NCBI RefSeq assembly: GCF_020176695.1
Contig: NZ_JAIWIA010000028.1
Location: 1 to 64,000, forward strand
Source of the DNA: Massilia sp. MS-15
GTDB taxonomy: Bacteria; Pseudomonadota; Gammaproteobacteria; Burkholderiales; Burkholderiaceae_D
Reading direction: 5' to 3'
Length of the DNA stretch: 64,000 nt
Shown: positions 31,595 through 39,905 of the stretch, one piece after another
Layout: each line of letters opens with the position of its first letter
How positions within the stretch are numbered: the first letter of the stretch is position 1
The notes under the pieces: model-generated
Told to the model about the DNA's origin: nothing
The model's input: the letters and a program-made list of their open reading frames with translations, nothing else
Databases searched by the model: none
Translations under genes and position numbers: made by a program

Positions 31595-32986
31595 ATGTCT
31601 TCTCGTCGAGATTTCTTCACTGGCGCCGCCGCACTGGTCGGCGCCGGCCTGGTGAGCCGCGCCGGCGCGGCCACCCTGCCCGAAGCGCCCACCATGACCA
31701 GCGCGGCAACCCAGCCGCCGCCGGCACCGCCGAATGGCCGTCCCTACCATCCGGTCGTCACGCTCAATGGCTGGTCCCTGCCCTGGCGCATGAACAATGG
31801 CGTCAAGGAGTTCCACCTGATCGCCGAACCGGTGGTGCGCGAGATCGCGCCCGGCATGAAGGCGAACCTGTGGGGCTATAACGGCCAGAGCCCGGGGCCG
31901 ACCATCGAGGTCGTCGAGGGCGACCGCGTGCGCATCTTCGTCACCAACAGGCTGCCGGAGCACACCAGCATCCACTGGCATGGCCAGCGCCTGCCCAACG
32001 GCATGGACGGCGTCACCGGCCTGACCCAGCCGGGGATCCAGCCGGGCAAGACCTTCGTGTATGAGTTCATCGCCCGCCGACCCGGTACCTTCATGTACCA
32101 CCCGCACGCGGACGAGATGGTCCAGATGGCGATGGGCATGATGGGCTTCTGGGTCACGCACCCGAAGAATCCGGCCCACCACCGCGTCGACCGCGATTTC
32201 GTGTTCCTGCTGAACGCCTACGACATCGAGCCCGGCAGCTACACGCCGCGCGTCAACGAGATGCTGGACTTTAATCTCTGGACCTTCAACAGCCGCGCGT
32301 TCCCGGGCATCGACACGATGAACGTGCGCCAGAACGACCGGGTGCGCATCCGGGTCGGCAACCTGACAATGACGAATCACCCGATCCACCTGCACGGGCA
32401 CGAGTTCGAGGTCACGGGCACCGACGGCGGCTGGACCCGCCCGGAGTCGCGCTGGCCCGAAGTGACGACCGACGTCGCCGTGGGCCAGATGCGCGCCATC
32501 GAGTTCATCGCCGATGAGCCGGGCGACTGGGCATTCCACTGCCACAAGTCGCACCACACCATGAACGCCATGGGCCACGACGTGCCGACCCTGATCGGCG
32601 TCGACCACCGCGGCGTGGCCGAGAAGATCACCAGGCTGGTGCCGGACTACATGGTCATGGGCGAAAAAGGCGGTTCGATGGGCGACATGGAAATGCCGCT
32701 GCCGGACAACACGCTGCCGATGATGACGGGCCAGGGCCCGTTCGGCGGCGTGGAAATGGGCGGCATGTTCACGGTGCTGAAGGTGCGCAAGGACCAGAAA
32801 GCCGGGGACTACACGGATCCGGGCTGGTACCGGCACCCGGCCGGGACGCTGGCCTACGAATGGAAGGGCGCGCCGCCTGCGGCGACCCGTCACCAGGCGG
32901 CGGGCGGCCAGTCCATGCCGGCAGCAAGGCCGGCGGAGGTCGAAGTCACGGTGCGCAAGCCCAAGGGGCATCAGGGCCATCACTGA
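31595..32986 (+). CDS. Two-domain multicopper oxidase, Tat-exported
   Basis: The 463-residue protein starts with a Tat signal (SRRDFFTGAAALVGAG). Copper motifs are HWHG (127-130), HPH (169-171), HPIHLHGH (262-269) and HCHKSHHTM (315-323). The last carries the T1 Cys and axial Met, so T1 copper lies in the second domain only. Only ~90 residues separate HPH from HPIHLHGH. That is too few for the middle domain of CueO-type enzymes, so this looks like a two-domain oxidase with a Met/His-rich tail (GHQGHH end). The likely role is oxidising Cu(I) in the periplasm. It lies between a TolC-like lipoprotein and a CusF-like protein. Confidence 0.88.
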   Translation: MSSRRDFFTGAAALVGAGLVSRAGAATLPEAPTMTSAATQPPPAPPNGRPYHPVVTLNGWSLPWRMNNGVKEFHLIAEPVVREIAPGMKANLWGYNGQSPGPTIEVVEGDRVRIFVTNRLPEHTSIHWHGQRLPNGMDGVTGLTQPGIQPGKTFVYEFIARRPGTFMYHPHADEMVQMAMGMMGFWVTHPKNPAHHRVDRDFVFLLNAYDIEPGSYTPRVNEMLDFNLWTFNSRAFPGIDTMNVRQNDRVRIRVGNLTMTNHPIHLHGHEFEVTGTDGGWTRPESRWPEVTTDVAVGQMRAIEFIADEPGDWAFHCHKSHHTMNAMGHDVPTLIGVDHRGVAEKITRLVPDYMVMGEKGGSMGDMEMPLPDNTLPMMTGQGPFGGVEMGGMFTVLKVRKDQKAGDYTDPGWYRHPAGTLAYEWKGAPPAATRHQAAGGQSMPAARPAEVEVTVRKPKGHQGHH

Positions 32987-33045
32987 CAGGCAAGACCAAC
33001 ATGATCAAGCATGACAACTGAACCGACTCAAGGAAAGAAAACACC

Positions 33046-33390
33046 ATGAACGCAATCCTGAAACTCAGCCTGGCGATCCTGATGAGCGCCGCAAGCCCTG
33101 CCGCATTCGCGCAGGATTCCCATGCAGGCCATGGCGCCGCGGCCGGCCACGAGATGGCTGCTGCGGCAGAGCTGACCGATGGTGAAGTCAGGAAGATCGA
33201 CAAGGACGCTGGCAAGATCACCCTGCGCCACGGCGAAATCAAGAACCTCAACATGGCCGCGATGACCATGGTCCTGCGCGTGAAGGATGCGGCGATGCTC
33301 GACCAGGTCCAGGTCGGCGACAGGATCCGGTTCGCCGCCGACCGCGTGGATGGTGCGGTGACCATCGTGCAGCTGCAGAAGGCGCAGTAA
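33046..33390 (+). CDS. CusF-like periplasmic copper-binding protein
   Basis: The 114-residue protein has a signal peptide (cleaved near AFAQ, residue 23), a His-rich linker (HAGHGAAAGHEM) and the small OB-fold CusF domain. Ligand candidates are His62 (LRHGEI), Met73 and Met75 in NMAAMTM. E. coli CusF uses His36, Met47 and Met49 plus Trp44, which caps Cu(I) by a cation-pi contact. Here the Trp position is Met70. The protein probably carries Cu(I) or Ag(I) in the periplasm. There is no RND pump in the island to receive the metal. Confidence 0.85.
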   Translation: MNAILKLSLAILMSAASPAAFAQDSHAGHGAAAGHEMAAAAELTDGEVRKIDKDAGKITLRHGEIKNLNMAAMTMVLRVKDAAMLDQVQVGDRIRFAADRVDGAVTIVQLQKAQ

Positions 33391-33462
33391 GCCGCGCTGC
33401 CTGCATCCCGACACACTGCCAGATTCCTGCGCCCGCCGGGCGCGTGAAACCAGGAGAACCAC

Positions 33463-33828
33463 ATGCCTATCAGGAAGCTCACAACCGCTGCGCTTGCAGC
33501 CGCCGCCATCTTCAGCGCCCCGCCCGCCCTCGCCCACACCAGGCTGGAAGCCTCATCTCCGCAGGCGGACAGCGTGGTCAGCCCGGCGCCGGCGCAGCTG
33601 CGGCTGCAGTTCAGCGACCCGCTGGAACTACCGTTCAGCAAGATCAAGCTCGTCGACGACCAGGGCGCCGTTGTCGCCCCGTCGAAGATCGCCGTCGACC
33701 CGGCGCATGCCAACGTCCTGGTCGCGACGATGCCGGCACTGCACCCGGGAGCATACCGTGTCCAGTGGAGTACCGTCACGCGTGACGGACACAAGGTCAA
33801 GGGCGAGTTCGGGTTCCGGGTCAAGTAG
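33463..33828 (+). CDS. copC: Periplasmic copper-binding protein CopC
   Basis: The 121-residue protein has a signal peptide cleaved after ALA, leaving His25 as the mature N-terminus. It has the CopC beta-sandwich pattern (SPQADSVVSPAPAQLRLQFSDPLE; VQWSTVTRDGHKVKGEFGFRV). Asp108 and His110 in RDGH, with the N-terminal His, form the Cu(II) brace known in the family. The Met-rich Cu(I) loop of plasmid PcoC/CopC is absent, so Cu(II) alone is probably bound. The stop codon shares one base with the copD start, so the two are coupled. Confidence 0.92.
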   Translation: MPIRKLTTAALAAAAIFSAPPALAHTRLEASSPQADSVVSPAPAQLRLQFSDPLELPFSKIKLVDDQGAVVAPSKIAVDPAHANVLVATMPALHPGAYRVQWSTVTRDGHKVKGEFGFRVK

Positions 33829-34769
33829 TGGAGCCGGACCTCGCGTTGCTGCAACGCGTCCTTACCGTCGTCCTGAACCTGTCGTTCGCGCTGTTCGCCG
33901 GAGGCAGTGCGGCCAGCCTATGGCTGCGTGCCCGGCATTCGCCGTGGGCGGCGACGCTGCTGCCGCGCCTGCGCCGCGTGCTGCTTGTCGCGTGTGGCGC
34001 AGCAATGCTGGCCCATGTGGCGATCCTCTGGGTCGAGGCGGCTTCGATGGCGGAAGTGCCCCTGGCCGAGGCATGGCCTGCGGTTCGGTCGGTGCTGACG
34101 GCAACCCACTATGGCCTCGCATGGACGATCGGCGCCGTGGCGCTCGTCGTGACGGGCGCGACCTGCGCCGCCGGATCACGCGCTCAAGCGGGCAGCGCGG
34201 CGACGGCGCTCCGCATCGCCGCCATCGGCGTGCTGCTGTACAGCCGCAGCATGGTCAGCCACGCCGGCGCTGGCGGCGACTTCACCTGGGCCGTTGCGGT
34301 CGACTGGGTCCACCTTGTGCTGGCCAGCGTCTGGACCGGCGCGGTGATCGTGGCAGGCCTGCTCGCCCTGCGTCTCCTTCCCAACGATGAGCTTGCCAGC
34401 AGGTCGGACTGTGCCTGTTACGTCGAGGCACTCTCGCGCAGCGCGACCATCGCCCTGGCCGGTATTCTCGTGACCGGGGCGATCAGCACCTGGCGCGTGC
34501 TGGCAAGTCCTGCGGACCTCATCGGGAATCCGTATGGCACGACCCTGCTCATCAAGGTCGGACTCGTCCTTTGCGCCGCGGCACTCGGCGGTGTCAACCG
34601 GTTCCTGGTGATGCCCCAGCTGATCGCGTCCCTCCAGGCGGCAGGACCGCCGCAACGCAAGGCAAGCCGACGCTTCGCGCGCGTGCTTCAGGCCGAAGCG
34701 GTAATCCTGCTTGCGGTCATCATTGCTGCCGCCTTTCTCACCTCGACCCCGCCACCGATGGCGGACTAA
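33828..34769 (+). CDS. copD: Copper resistance/uptake membrane protein CopD
   Basis: This 313-residue inner-membrane protein has about eight hydrophobic helices. It carries conserved family elements such as MVSHAGAGG, DWVHLVLASVWTGAVIVAGLL and GNPYGTTLLIKVGLVL; the His residues in these helices are proposed copper sites. CopD works with CopC and is thought to move copper across the inner membrane. The start is a GTG that overlaps the copC stop (TAGTG). The NTF2-like gene begins 32 nt later. Confidence 0.9.
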   Translation: MEPDLALLQRVLTVVLNLSFALFAGGSAASLWLRARHSPWAATLLPRLRRVLLVACGAAMLAHVAILWVEAASMAEVPLAEAWPAVRSVLTATHYGLAWTIGAVALVVTGATCAAGSRAQAGSAATALRIAAIGVLLYSRSMVSHAGAGGDFTWAVAVDWVHLVLASVWTGAVIVAGLLALRLLPNDELASRSDCACYVEALSRSATIALAGILVTGAISTWRVLASPADLIGNPYGTTLLIKVGLVLCAAALGGVNRFLVMPQLIASLQAAGPPQRKASRRFARVLQAEAVILLAVIIAAAFLTSTPPPMAD

Positions 34770-34801
34770 AAGAAACCAGCGACAACCTCTCAGGAGCACA
34801 C

Positions 34802-35245
34802 ATGTTCAAGAAATCAATGGCAGCATCCCTCCTCGCCACCGCGCTCTTCGGCGTTCACGCCAGCGGCTTCGCCGCCTCGCCCAAGGAAACGCTGGAGGCC
34901 TTCCATGCGGCACTCACCAGCGGCGACAAAGCGAAAGCGCTGGCGCTCCTGGCGCCGGAGGTGGCGATCTATGAAGCCGGCTATGTCGAACGCTCGCGCG
35001 ACGAATATGCCAGCCACCACCTCGGCGGCGACATGGAGTTTGCCAGGAGCTCGACCCGGAAGGTCCTGGCGCAGACCGAGCGCATCGATGGCAACACGGC
35101 CATCGTATGGGAAGAGAGCGAGACGACCGGTACTTCCCGGGGCAAGCCAGTCCACGTTTTCGGCACCGGGACGGCTGTCCTGGAGAAAAAAGGCGATGCC
35201 TGGGCGATCGTGCACGTGCACTGGTCGTCGCGCAAGGCGAAGTAG
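34802..35245 (+). CDS. Secreted NTF2-like (SnoaL/DUF4440-type) protein
   Basis: The 147-residue protein has a signal peptide (1-~24, FAASPKET). A single NTF2-like cone domain follows, beginning ETLEAFHAALTSGDKAKALALLAPEVAIYEAGYVE and ending AWAIVHVHWSSR. This fold binds small ligands or acts as an isomerase or hydrolase in many families. AGGAG precedes the ATG. It is the last plus-strand gene of the copper island, so it may be co-induced, but no copper ligand pattern is obvious. Function unknown. Confidence 0.7.
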   Translation: MFKKSMAASLLATALFGVHASGFAASPKETLEAFHAALTSGDKAKALALLAPEVAIYEAGYVERSRDEYASHHLGGDMEFARSSTRKVLAQTERIDGNTAIVWEESETTGTSRGKPVHVFGTGTAVLEKKGDAWAIVHVHWSSRKAK

Positions 35246-35334
35246 CCGGGGTTCGCAGGCTGCGCGACCGCCGCAACCTGTCTCCCGCTATAGCAGGAAG
35301 GCCACGCTTGCGGCGCGCGCTGGAATCGCATAAC

Positions 35335-35363
35335 ATATGAACAAATCTTCATTTGTTTGATAT
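35335..35363. promoter_or_regulatory. ArsR/SmtB-type operator
   Basis: An imperfect palindrome has outer arms ATATGAACAAAT and ATTTGTTTGATAT around CTTC. The inner part (TGAACAAATCTTCA) resembles the 12-2-12 dyads bound by zinc-sensing SmtB/CzrA-type repressors. It overlaps the arsR start codon at 35362, so bound repressor would block the pair directly. Confidence 0.65.
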
Positions 35364-35688
35364 GACAAACCTACCCGACTCCAGCCACGCTCCCGGCGTG
35401 ATCGATGAACTGGCCGACCTGTTCCACCTGCTCGGCGACGCCACGCGCCTGCGCATCGTGCTGGCCTGCCTGGCGCAGCCGACCGCGGTGGGCGACATCG
35501 CCGCCTCGCTCGACCTGTCCAGTTCCCTCGTCAGCCACCACCTGCGCCTGCTGCGCGCCGCCCGCATCGTCAAGGCCGAGCGCCAGGGCAAGCAGGTGTT
35601 CTATTCGGCCGCCGATGCCCACATCAGCAGCCTGCTTGCCAACATGTTCGAGCACATCGCCGAACCAGCCCACGGAATCGACGCATGA
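35362..35688 (+). CDS. ArsR/SmtB-family metal-responsive repressor
   Basis: The 108-residue winged-helix dimer has the family core LADLFHLLGDATRLRIVLAC and the recognition helix DLSSSLVSHHLRLLRAARIVKAERQGKQVFYS. The C-terminal part (DAHISSLLANMFEHIAEP) contains Asp/His/Glu residues placed like the alpha-5 zinc site of SmtB/CzrA. The alpha-3 CxC site of ArsR is not seen. I use the ATG at 35362; a TTG three codons earlier (35353) is less likely. It overlaps the following CDF transporter by an ATGA. An operator at its own start suggests autoregulation and zinc or cobalt response. Confidence 0.88.
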   Translation: MTNLPDSSHAPGVIDELADLFHLLGDATRLRIVLACLAQPTAVGDIAASLDLSSSLVSHHLRLLRAARIVKAERQGKQVFYSAADAHISSLLANMFEHIAEPAHGIDA

Positions 35689-36647
35689 ACCATGATCACG
35701 GCCACGGCCACGGACACCACGGCGCCGGCCACCATCACCCCATGCCCGACCCGGCCGGGCACGAGCGTGCCTTCGCGCTGGCGATCGGCCTGAATGCCCT
35801 GTTCGTGGCGATCGAGTTCACCTACGGCTTCATCGCCCACTCCACCGCCCTGATGGCGGACGCCGGCCACAACCTGTCCGACGTGCTGGGCCTGGTGCTG
35901 GCCTGGGGCGCGGCGGTGCTGAGCAAGAGTGCGCCGACGCACCGCTACACCTATGGCCTGCGCGGCTCCTCGATCCTGGCGGCGCTGGGCAACGGCCTGC
36001 TGCTGATGGCGGCCTGCGGCGCCATCGCCTGGGAAGCGGTGCAGCGCTTCGCCGAACCGGCCCCGGTACAAGGATTGACGGTGTCGGTGGTGGCGGGGGT
36101 GGGCGTACTGGTGAACGGTTTCTCGGCCTGGCTGTTCATGGCCGGCAGCAAGGGCGACCTGAACCTGCGCGGTGCCTACCTGCACATGGCGGCCGACGCC
36201 GCGCTGTCGCTGGGGGTGGTGGTCTCCGGCCTGGTCATCATGGGCACCGGCTGGACCTGGATCGACCCGGTGGTGAGCCTGGCGATCGTGGCGGTGATCG
36301 TGTTCGGCACCTGGTCGCTGCTGCGCGAGTCGGTGCAGCTGTCGATGGCGGCGGTGCCGCCCGGCGTGGACGTGGACGGGGTACGCAGCTACCTGGCAGG
36401 CAGGCCGGGCGTGAAGGACGTGCACGACCTGCACATCTGGGCCATGAGCACGAACGAGAACGCACTGACGGCCCACGTGGTCATGCCGGGCGGCTATCCG
36501 GGCGACCACGCGCTGGACGAGATGGTGGCCGCGCTGCGCCACGACTTCGGGATCCACCATTGCACGCTCCAGGTCGAGGAAGGCAGCACCCACCACGACT
36601 GCGCGCTCGGGCATGGCCACGCGCATGGCCACGCCCACGCGCACTAG
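35685..36647 (+). CDS. Cation diffusion facilitator (CzcD/ZitB-like)
   Basis: The 320-residue inner-membrane antiporter exports divalent metal against protons. Both ends are His-rich (HDHGHGHGHHGAGHHH at the start, HGHAHGHAHAH at the end). Six helices are predicted. The metal site is made by HNLSD in helix 2 and HMAAD in helix 5, both HxxxD pairs that favour zinc over manganese. The C-terminal cytoplasmic domain has VKDVHDLHIWAM. The start overlaps the ArsR repressor by 4 nt, so the repressor controls it. Zn, Co or Cd are the likely substrates. Confidence 0.93.
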   Translation: MNHDHGHGHGHHGAGHHHPMPDPAGHERAFALAIGLNALFVAIEFTYGFIAHSTALMADAGHNLSDVLGLVLAWGAAVLSKSAPTHRYTYGLRGSSILAALGNGLLLMAACGAIAWEAVQRFAEPAPVQGLTVSVVAGVGVLVNGFSAWLFMAGSKGDLNLRGAYLHMAADAALSLGVVVSGLVIMGTGWTWIDPVVSLAIVAVIVFGTWSLLRESVQLSMAAVPPGVDVDGVRSYLAGRPGVKDVHDLHIWAMSTNENALTAHVVMPGGYPGDHALDEMVAALRHDFGIHHCTLQVEEGSTHHDCALGHGHAHGHAHAH

Positions 36648-36656
36648 CGCCGCGCC

Positions 36657-37172
36657 TCAATCGCACGCGAAGCTGCCGTTGCGGGTGTGCTCCACGTGGA
36701 CCGGCGGCTGGCCCGGGCTGGCCGCCCCGATGTAGGTGATGGCGCAGGCAGCCCTGTTGGCGGCGCTGACCTTGTTGGGCGCGACCGTCAGGCCGCCATG
36801 TTCAAAGCTGATGCGGTAGTCGTCGTTCTGGCCCAGGCCTGTGCCGAGCCCGGCGGCGGCAGCGAAGGCGCGCGCTTCCATGATGTTGCCCGCGGCCGGA
36901 TAGCCATGCCGGACGTACAGGCCATGACCTTCGAGCAGCAGCGTGCCCGTCGACAGATTGTTGTCGATCATGGCCCTGGCCCGCACCAGGGATGCCGTCG
37001 AGGCCAGCGCGCTCCTGGCCGCGCGCAGGTGTTCGGCGCGGGCATCGCCGGCCAGGCTGGCGTAGCGCGGCAGGACCGTGGCGGCCAGGATGCCGAGGAT
37101 GACGATGACGGAAACCAGTTCGATCAGGGTCAAGCCGCCATGCCGGCCGGCCTTGCGGGGAATGTCGATCAT
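36657..37172 (-). CDS. Type IV prepilin-like protein
   Basis: The 171-residue protein has a class III signal: RHGG before the cleavage point, then LTLIELVSVIVILGILAATV, with Glu at +5. Leu replaces the usual Phe at +1. The globular part contains a late Cys pair (AACAITYIG...FACD), as in MshA/PilA pilins, where it forms the D-loop. The start at 37172 has GGAG 8 nt upstream; a GTG four codons earlier is less likely. No pilus assembly or prepilin peptidase gene is near, so it is an orphan minor or major pilin. Confidence 0.82.
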   Translation of the reverse strand: MIDIPRKAGRHGGLTLIELVSVIVILGILAATVLPRYASLAGDARAEHLRAARSALASTASLVRARAMIDNNLSTGTLLLEGHGLYVRHGYPAAGNIMEARAFAAAAGLGTGLGQNDDYRISFEHGGLTVAPNKVSAANRAACAITYIGAASPGQPPVHVEHTRNGSFACD

Positions 37173-37336
37173 GGCGCGCTCCACGGGAAAGGTGGGCGGC
37201 CATGCCGGCGCCGGGGCCGGTCCTCGTTCGCTATGCGCCGCCGGGCAGGTCCCGGCTAGCTGCGCTTGGTCGCCACCCGTGAGAGCATAGGAGCATCGGT
37301 GGCGCCAATATTGATTACTGGCAATTTCTTACACGT

Positions 37337-38269
37337 TTAGCCGCCAAGCTTGGCGTACAGGGCCGTGCTGAGGTAGCGCTCGCCGAACGAAGGAATGATG
37401 GTCACGATCATTTTGCCGACGTTCTCCGGCCGCTGCGCCACCTGCACCGCCGCCCACAGGGCGGCGCCGGACGATATCCCGACCAGCAGTCCTTCCTCCC
37501 GCGCCGCCGCGCGCGCGGTCTCGAAGGCATCCTCGTTCTTGACAGCGATGACTTCGTCGTAGATGCCGGTGTTGAGTACCGCCGGCACGAAGCCGGCCCC
37601 GATGCCCTGGATCGGGTGCGGTCCCTTGCTTCCCTTGGAGAGCATGGGCGAGGCTTCCGGTTCCACCGCGATGGCCTGGAAGCCCGGCTTGCGCGCCTTG
37701 ATGACTTCGCTCACGCCGGTGATGGTGCCGCCGGTGCCGACCCCGGCCACCAGGATGTCGACCCGGCCCTCGGTATCGCGCCAGATTTCCTCGGCGGTGG
37801 TGTTGCGGTGGACTTCCGGGTTGGCCGGATTGTTGAACTGCTGCGGCATGAAGCAGCGCGGATCGGCCGCCACCAGCTCCTCGGCACGACGGATCGCGCC
37901 CAGCATGCCTTCGCTGCCCGGCGTGAGCACGAGTTCCGCGCCATAGGCGCGCAGCAGCATGCGCCGCTCGTTGCTCATGGTGTCGGGCATCACCAGCTTG
38001 CAGCGGTAGCCGCGCGCGGCGCACACCATCGCCAGCGCGATGCCGGTATTGCCGCTGGTGGGTTCGACGATGACGGTGTCGGGCTGGATCAGGCCGGCCC
38101 GCTCGGCGGCCTCGATCATGGCCAGGCCGATGCGGTCCTTGACGCTGTGCGCCGGATTGTGGAATTCGAGCTTGCCGAGGATCTCGGCGCCGGCGCCCCG
38201 GCCCAGCCTGCGGATCCGTACGAGCGGTGTGTTGCCGATGAGTTCAGTCACGTCGTTGGCGATACGCAT
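37337..38269 (-). CDS. cysK: Cysteine synthase (O-acetylserine sulfhydrylase A)
   Basis: The 310-residue PLP enzyme makes L-cysteine from O-acetylserine and sulfide. The PLP lysine is Lys44 in HSVKDRIG; the substrate loop is TSGNTG (71-76), and the phosphate loop is [24 protein letters not shown] is typical of CysK. The length is normal. It lies 54 nt downstream of the FKBP gene on the same strand and may be transcribed with it. CysM is less likely, but the two are close. Confidence 0.93.
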   Translation of the reverse strand: MRIANDVTELIGNTPLVRIRRLGRGAGAEILGKLEFHNPAHSVKDRIGLAMIEAAERAGLIQPDTVIVEPTSGNTGIALAMVCAARGYRCKLVMPDTMSNERRMLLRAYGAELVLTPGSEGMLGAIRRAEELVAADPRCFMPQQFNNPANPEVHRNTTAEEIWRDTEGRVDILVAGVGTGGTITGVSEVIKARKPGFQAIAVEPEASPMLSKGSKGPHPIQGIGAGFVPAVLNTGIYDEVIAVKNEDAFETARAAAREEGLLVGISSGAALWAAVQVAQRPENVGKMIVTIIPSFGERYLSTALYAKLGG

Positions 38270-38323
38270 GCCGGGCTCCCGAATGATGCTGGATTGGACT
38301 TACCTGACCTTACTCGATCGGCC

Positions 38324-38881
38324 TTACTTGACGTTGACCAGTTCCACATCGAAGATCAGGTCGGCGTCGGGCGGGATCATGCCGCCGGCGCCACGCGGGC
38401 CGTAGCCGAGCGCGCTCGGGATGACCAGGGTGCGCTTGCCGCCCACCTTCATGCCCGCCACGCCCTGCTCCCAGCCCTTGATGACGCGGCCTGCGCCCAG
38501 CTGGAACTCGAGCGGTTCGCCGCGGTCGAGCGAGGAATCGAATTTCTTGCCGCGCTGCTTGGGCGCGAGCGGCTTGTGCAACCAGCCGGTGTAGTGCACG
38601 AACACGGTATTGCCGGGCGTGGCTTCGCGACCCTTGCCGACCACGCGGTCGATGATCTCGACCTGGGGCGCGGGCGCGACCTGCACGCCAGGCGCGGCCT
38701 GGGGCGCGGCCTGCGGCTGGGTGGCCTGGGGCACGTTCTGCTGTTCGGGCGCGGGCTGGCTGGTGGGCTTGGATGCGTCCTGCTGCTGGGCGGCGATGTC
38801 CTGCGCGGTGGCGCTGGCCAGCGCGCAGGACAGCGGTGCGGCGGCCAGCACCAGGGCGGCGAATGCGGTACGACGGATCAT
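38324..38881 (-). CDS. FKBP-type peptidyl-prolyl isomerase, periplasmic
   Basis: The 185-residue protein has a signal peptide (1-~26, SATAQD). A Gln/Pro/Ala-rich linker spans about residues 30-72, and one FKBP domain follows (~75-185). Core residues are visible: VHYTGWL, KKFDSSLDRGEPLEFQLGAGRVIKGWEQGVAGMKVGGKR, IPSALGYG, and the last strand FDVELVNVK. It should speed proline isomerisation in secreted proteins. It is a single-domain type without the FkpA dimerisation helices; the flexible linker may tether it away from the membrane if the signal is retained. Confidence 0.9.
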   Translation of the reverse strand: MIRRTAFAALVLAAAPLSCALASATAQDIAAQQQDASKPTSQPAPEQQNVPQATQPQAAPQAAPGVQVAPAPQVEIIDRVVGKGREATPGNTVFVHYTGWLHKPLAPKQRGKKFDSSLDRGEPLEFQLGAGRVIKGWEQGVAGMKVGGKRTLVIPSALGYGPRGAGGMIPPDADLIFDVELVNVK

Positions 38882-38917
38882 GTGGTTTCTTCCATCAAGG
38901 TGATCAAATAACTGATC

Positions 38918-39817
38918 CTATGATAGCAAGGCCGCTTCCGCTTGCACAGTTTGCAGATGAGCAACAGGCTCGGCCGCGACCACCCTGGCCCTGGCCTCGG
39001 CGTCGGCCGCATCGGCCAGCTTGCGCAGCAGGTGGCCGGCCGCGACCATGCCGAAGGTGGCGGTGACCACCATGCTCGAGCCGAAGCCCGCGCAGTTCAG
39101 GCCGGTGATGCTGGCCGGCTCCACGGCGCAAGCGTCGCCCGCGTCCGGATAGCGCAGCGGTTCCATCGAGAACACGGCGTCGATGTGGTACTTGTTTTTC
39201 TCGCCCTTGGCGAAGCCATACTGGGCGCGCAGGATCTTGCGCACTTTTTTCAGCAGCGGCTCCTGTTCGGTACGGGCCAGGTCGCGCACCTCGATCTTCG
39301 TCGGATCGGTCTGGCCGCCGGCGCCGCCGATCACCACCAGCGGCAGCTTGCTGGCGCTGCAATAAGCGATCAGCGCCGCCTTCGACTTGACGCCGTCGAT
39401 GGCATCGACCACATAGTCGAAACCTTTACCGGCGATCATGCTCTCGAGATTCTCCGGGTCGATGAAATCCTCGACCAGGTTGACGCGGCAGAACGGGTTG
39501 ATCAGCGCAATGCGCTCCTTCAGCGCAGCGATCTTCGGCATGCCGATGGTCGAGCTGAGCGCCTGCAGCTGGCGGTTGATGTTCGATTCGGCCACGTTGT
39601 CGAGGTCGATCAGGGTGAGCTGGCCAACGGCGCTGCGCGCCAGGGCCTCGACGATCCAGGAGCCGACGCCGCCGACGCCGATGACGCAAACGTGCGCCGC
39701 ACGGAAGCGTTCGAGCGCACGCTCGCCGTAGAGGCGCGCGATCCCGCCGAAGCGGCGCGCGAAGTCGACTTCGTCGTCCAGGGTGCTGGCAAAGGATGGG
39801 GTATCGTTCAGGTTCAT
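38918..39817 (-). CDS. tcdA: tRNA threonylcarbamoyladenosine dehydratase
   Basis: The 299-residue E1-like enzyme uses ATP to cyclise t6A to ct6A at position 37 of ANN-reading tRNAs. Visible features are the adenylation motif VIGVGGVGSW, the ligand segment DLDNVAESNINRQ, and KERIALINPFCRV. TKIEVRDLARTEQEPLL and YSASKLP-like stretches are typical of TcdA/CsdL. The t6A precursor enzyme gene (sua5) lies in the same window at 53071. Divergent from the hemerythrin-PdxH gene across 88 nt. Confidence 0.92.
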   Translation of the reverse strand: MNLNDTPSFASTLDDEVDFARRFGGIARLYGERALERFRAAHVCVIGVGGVGSWIVEALARSAVGQLTLIDLDNVAESNINRQLQALSSTIGMPKIAALKERIALINPFCRVNLVEDFIDPENLESMIAGKGFDYVVDAIDGVKSKAALIAYCSASKLPLVVIGGAGGQTDPTKIEVRDLARTEQEPLLKKVRKILRAQYGFAKGEKNKYHIDAVFSMEPLRYPDAGDACAVEPASITGLNCAGFGSSMVVTATFGMVAAGHLLRKLADAADAEARARVVAAEPVAHLQTVQAEAALLS

Positions 39818-39905
39818 CCCGCCATTTTAGCGGACGATCGTTTCGCAACTGCACTAAAATAGCTTCTCGTCAATCAAATTCCACTCGCGTGCCCAACAAA
39901 CGCCA

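Noticed and set aside
29207..32983. Very long open frame on the minus strand opposite the copper genes
   Set aside because: It is a shadow of high-GC codons. The plus-strand genes have clear families, signal peptides and ribosome sites; the minus translation is His/Arg/Gln-rich with no domain.
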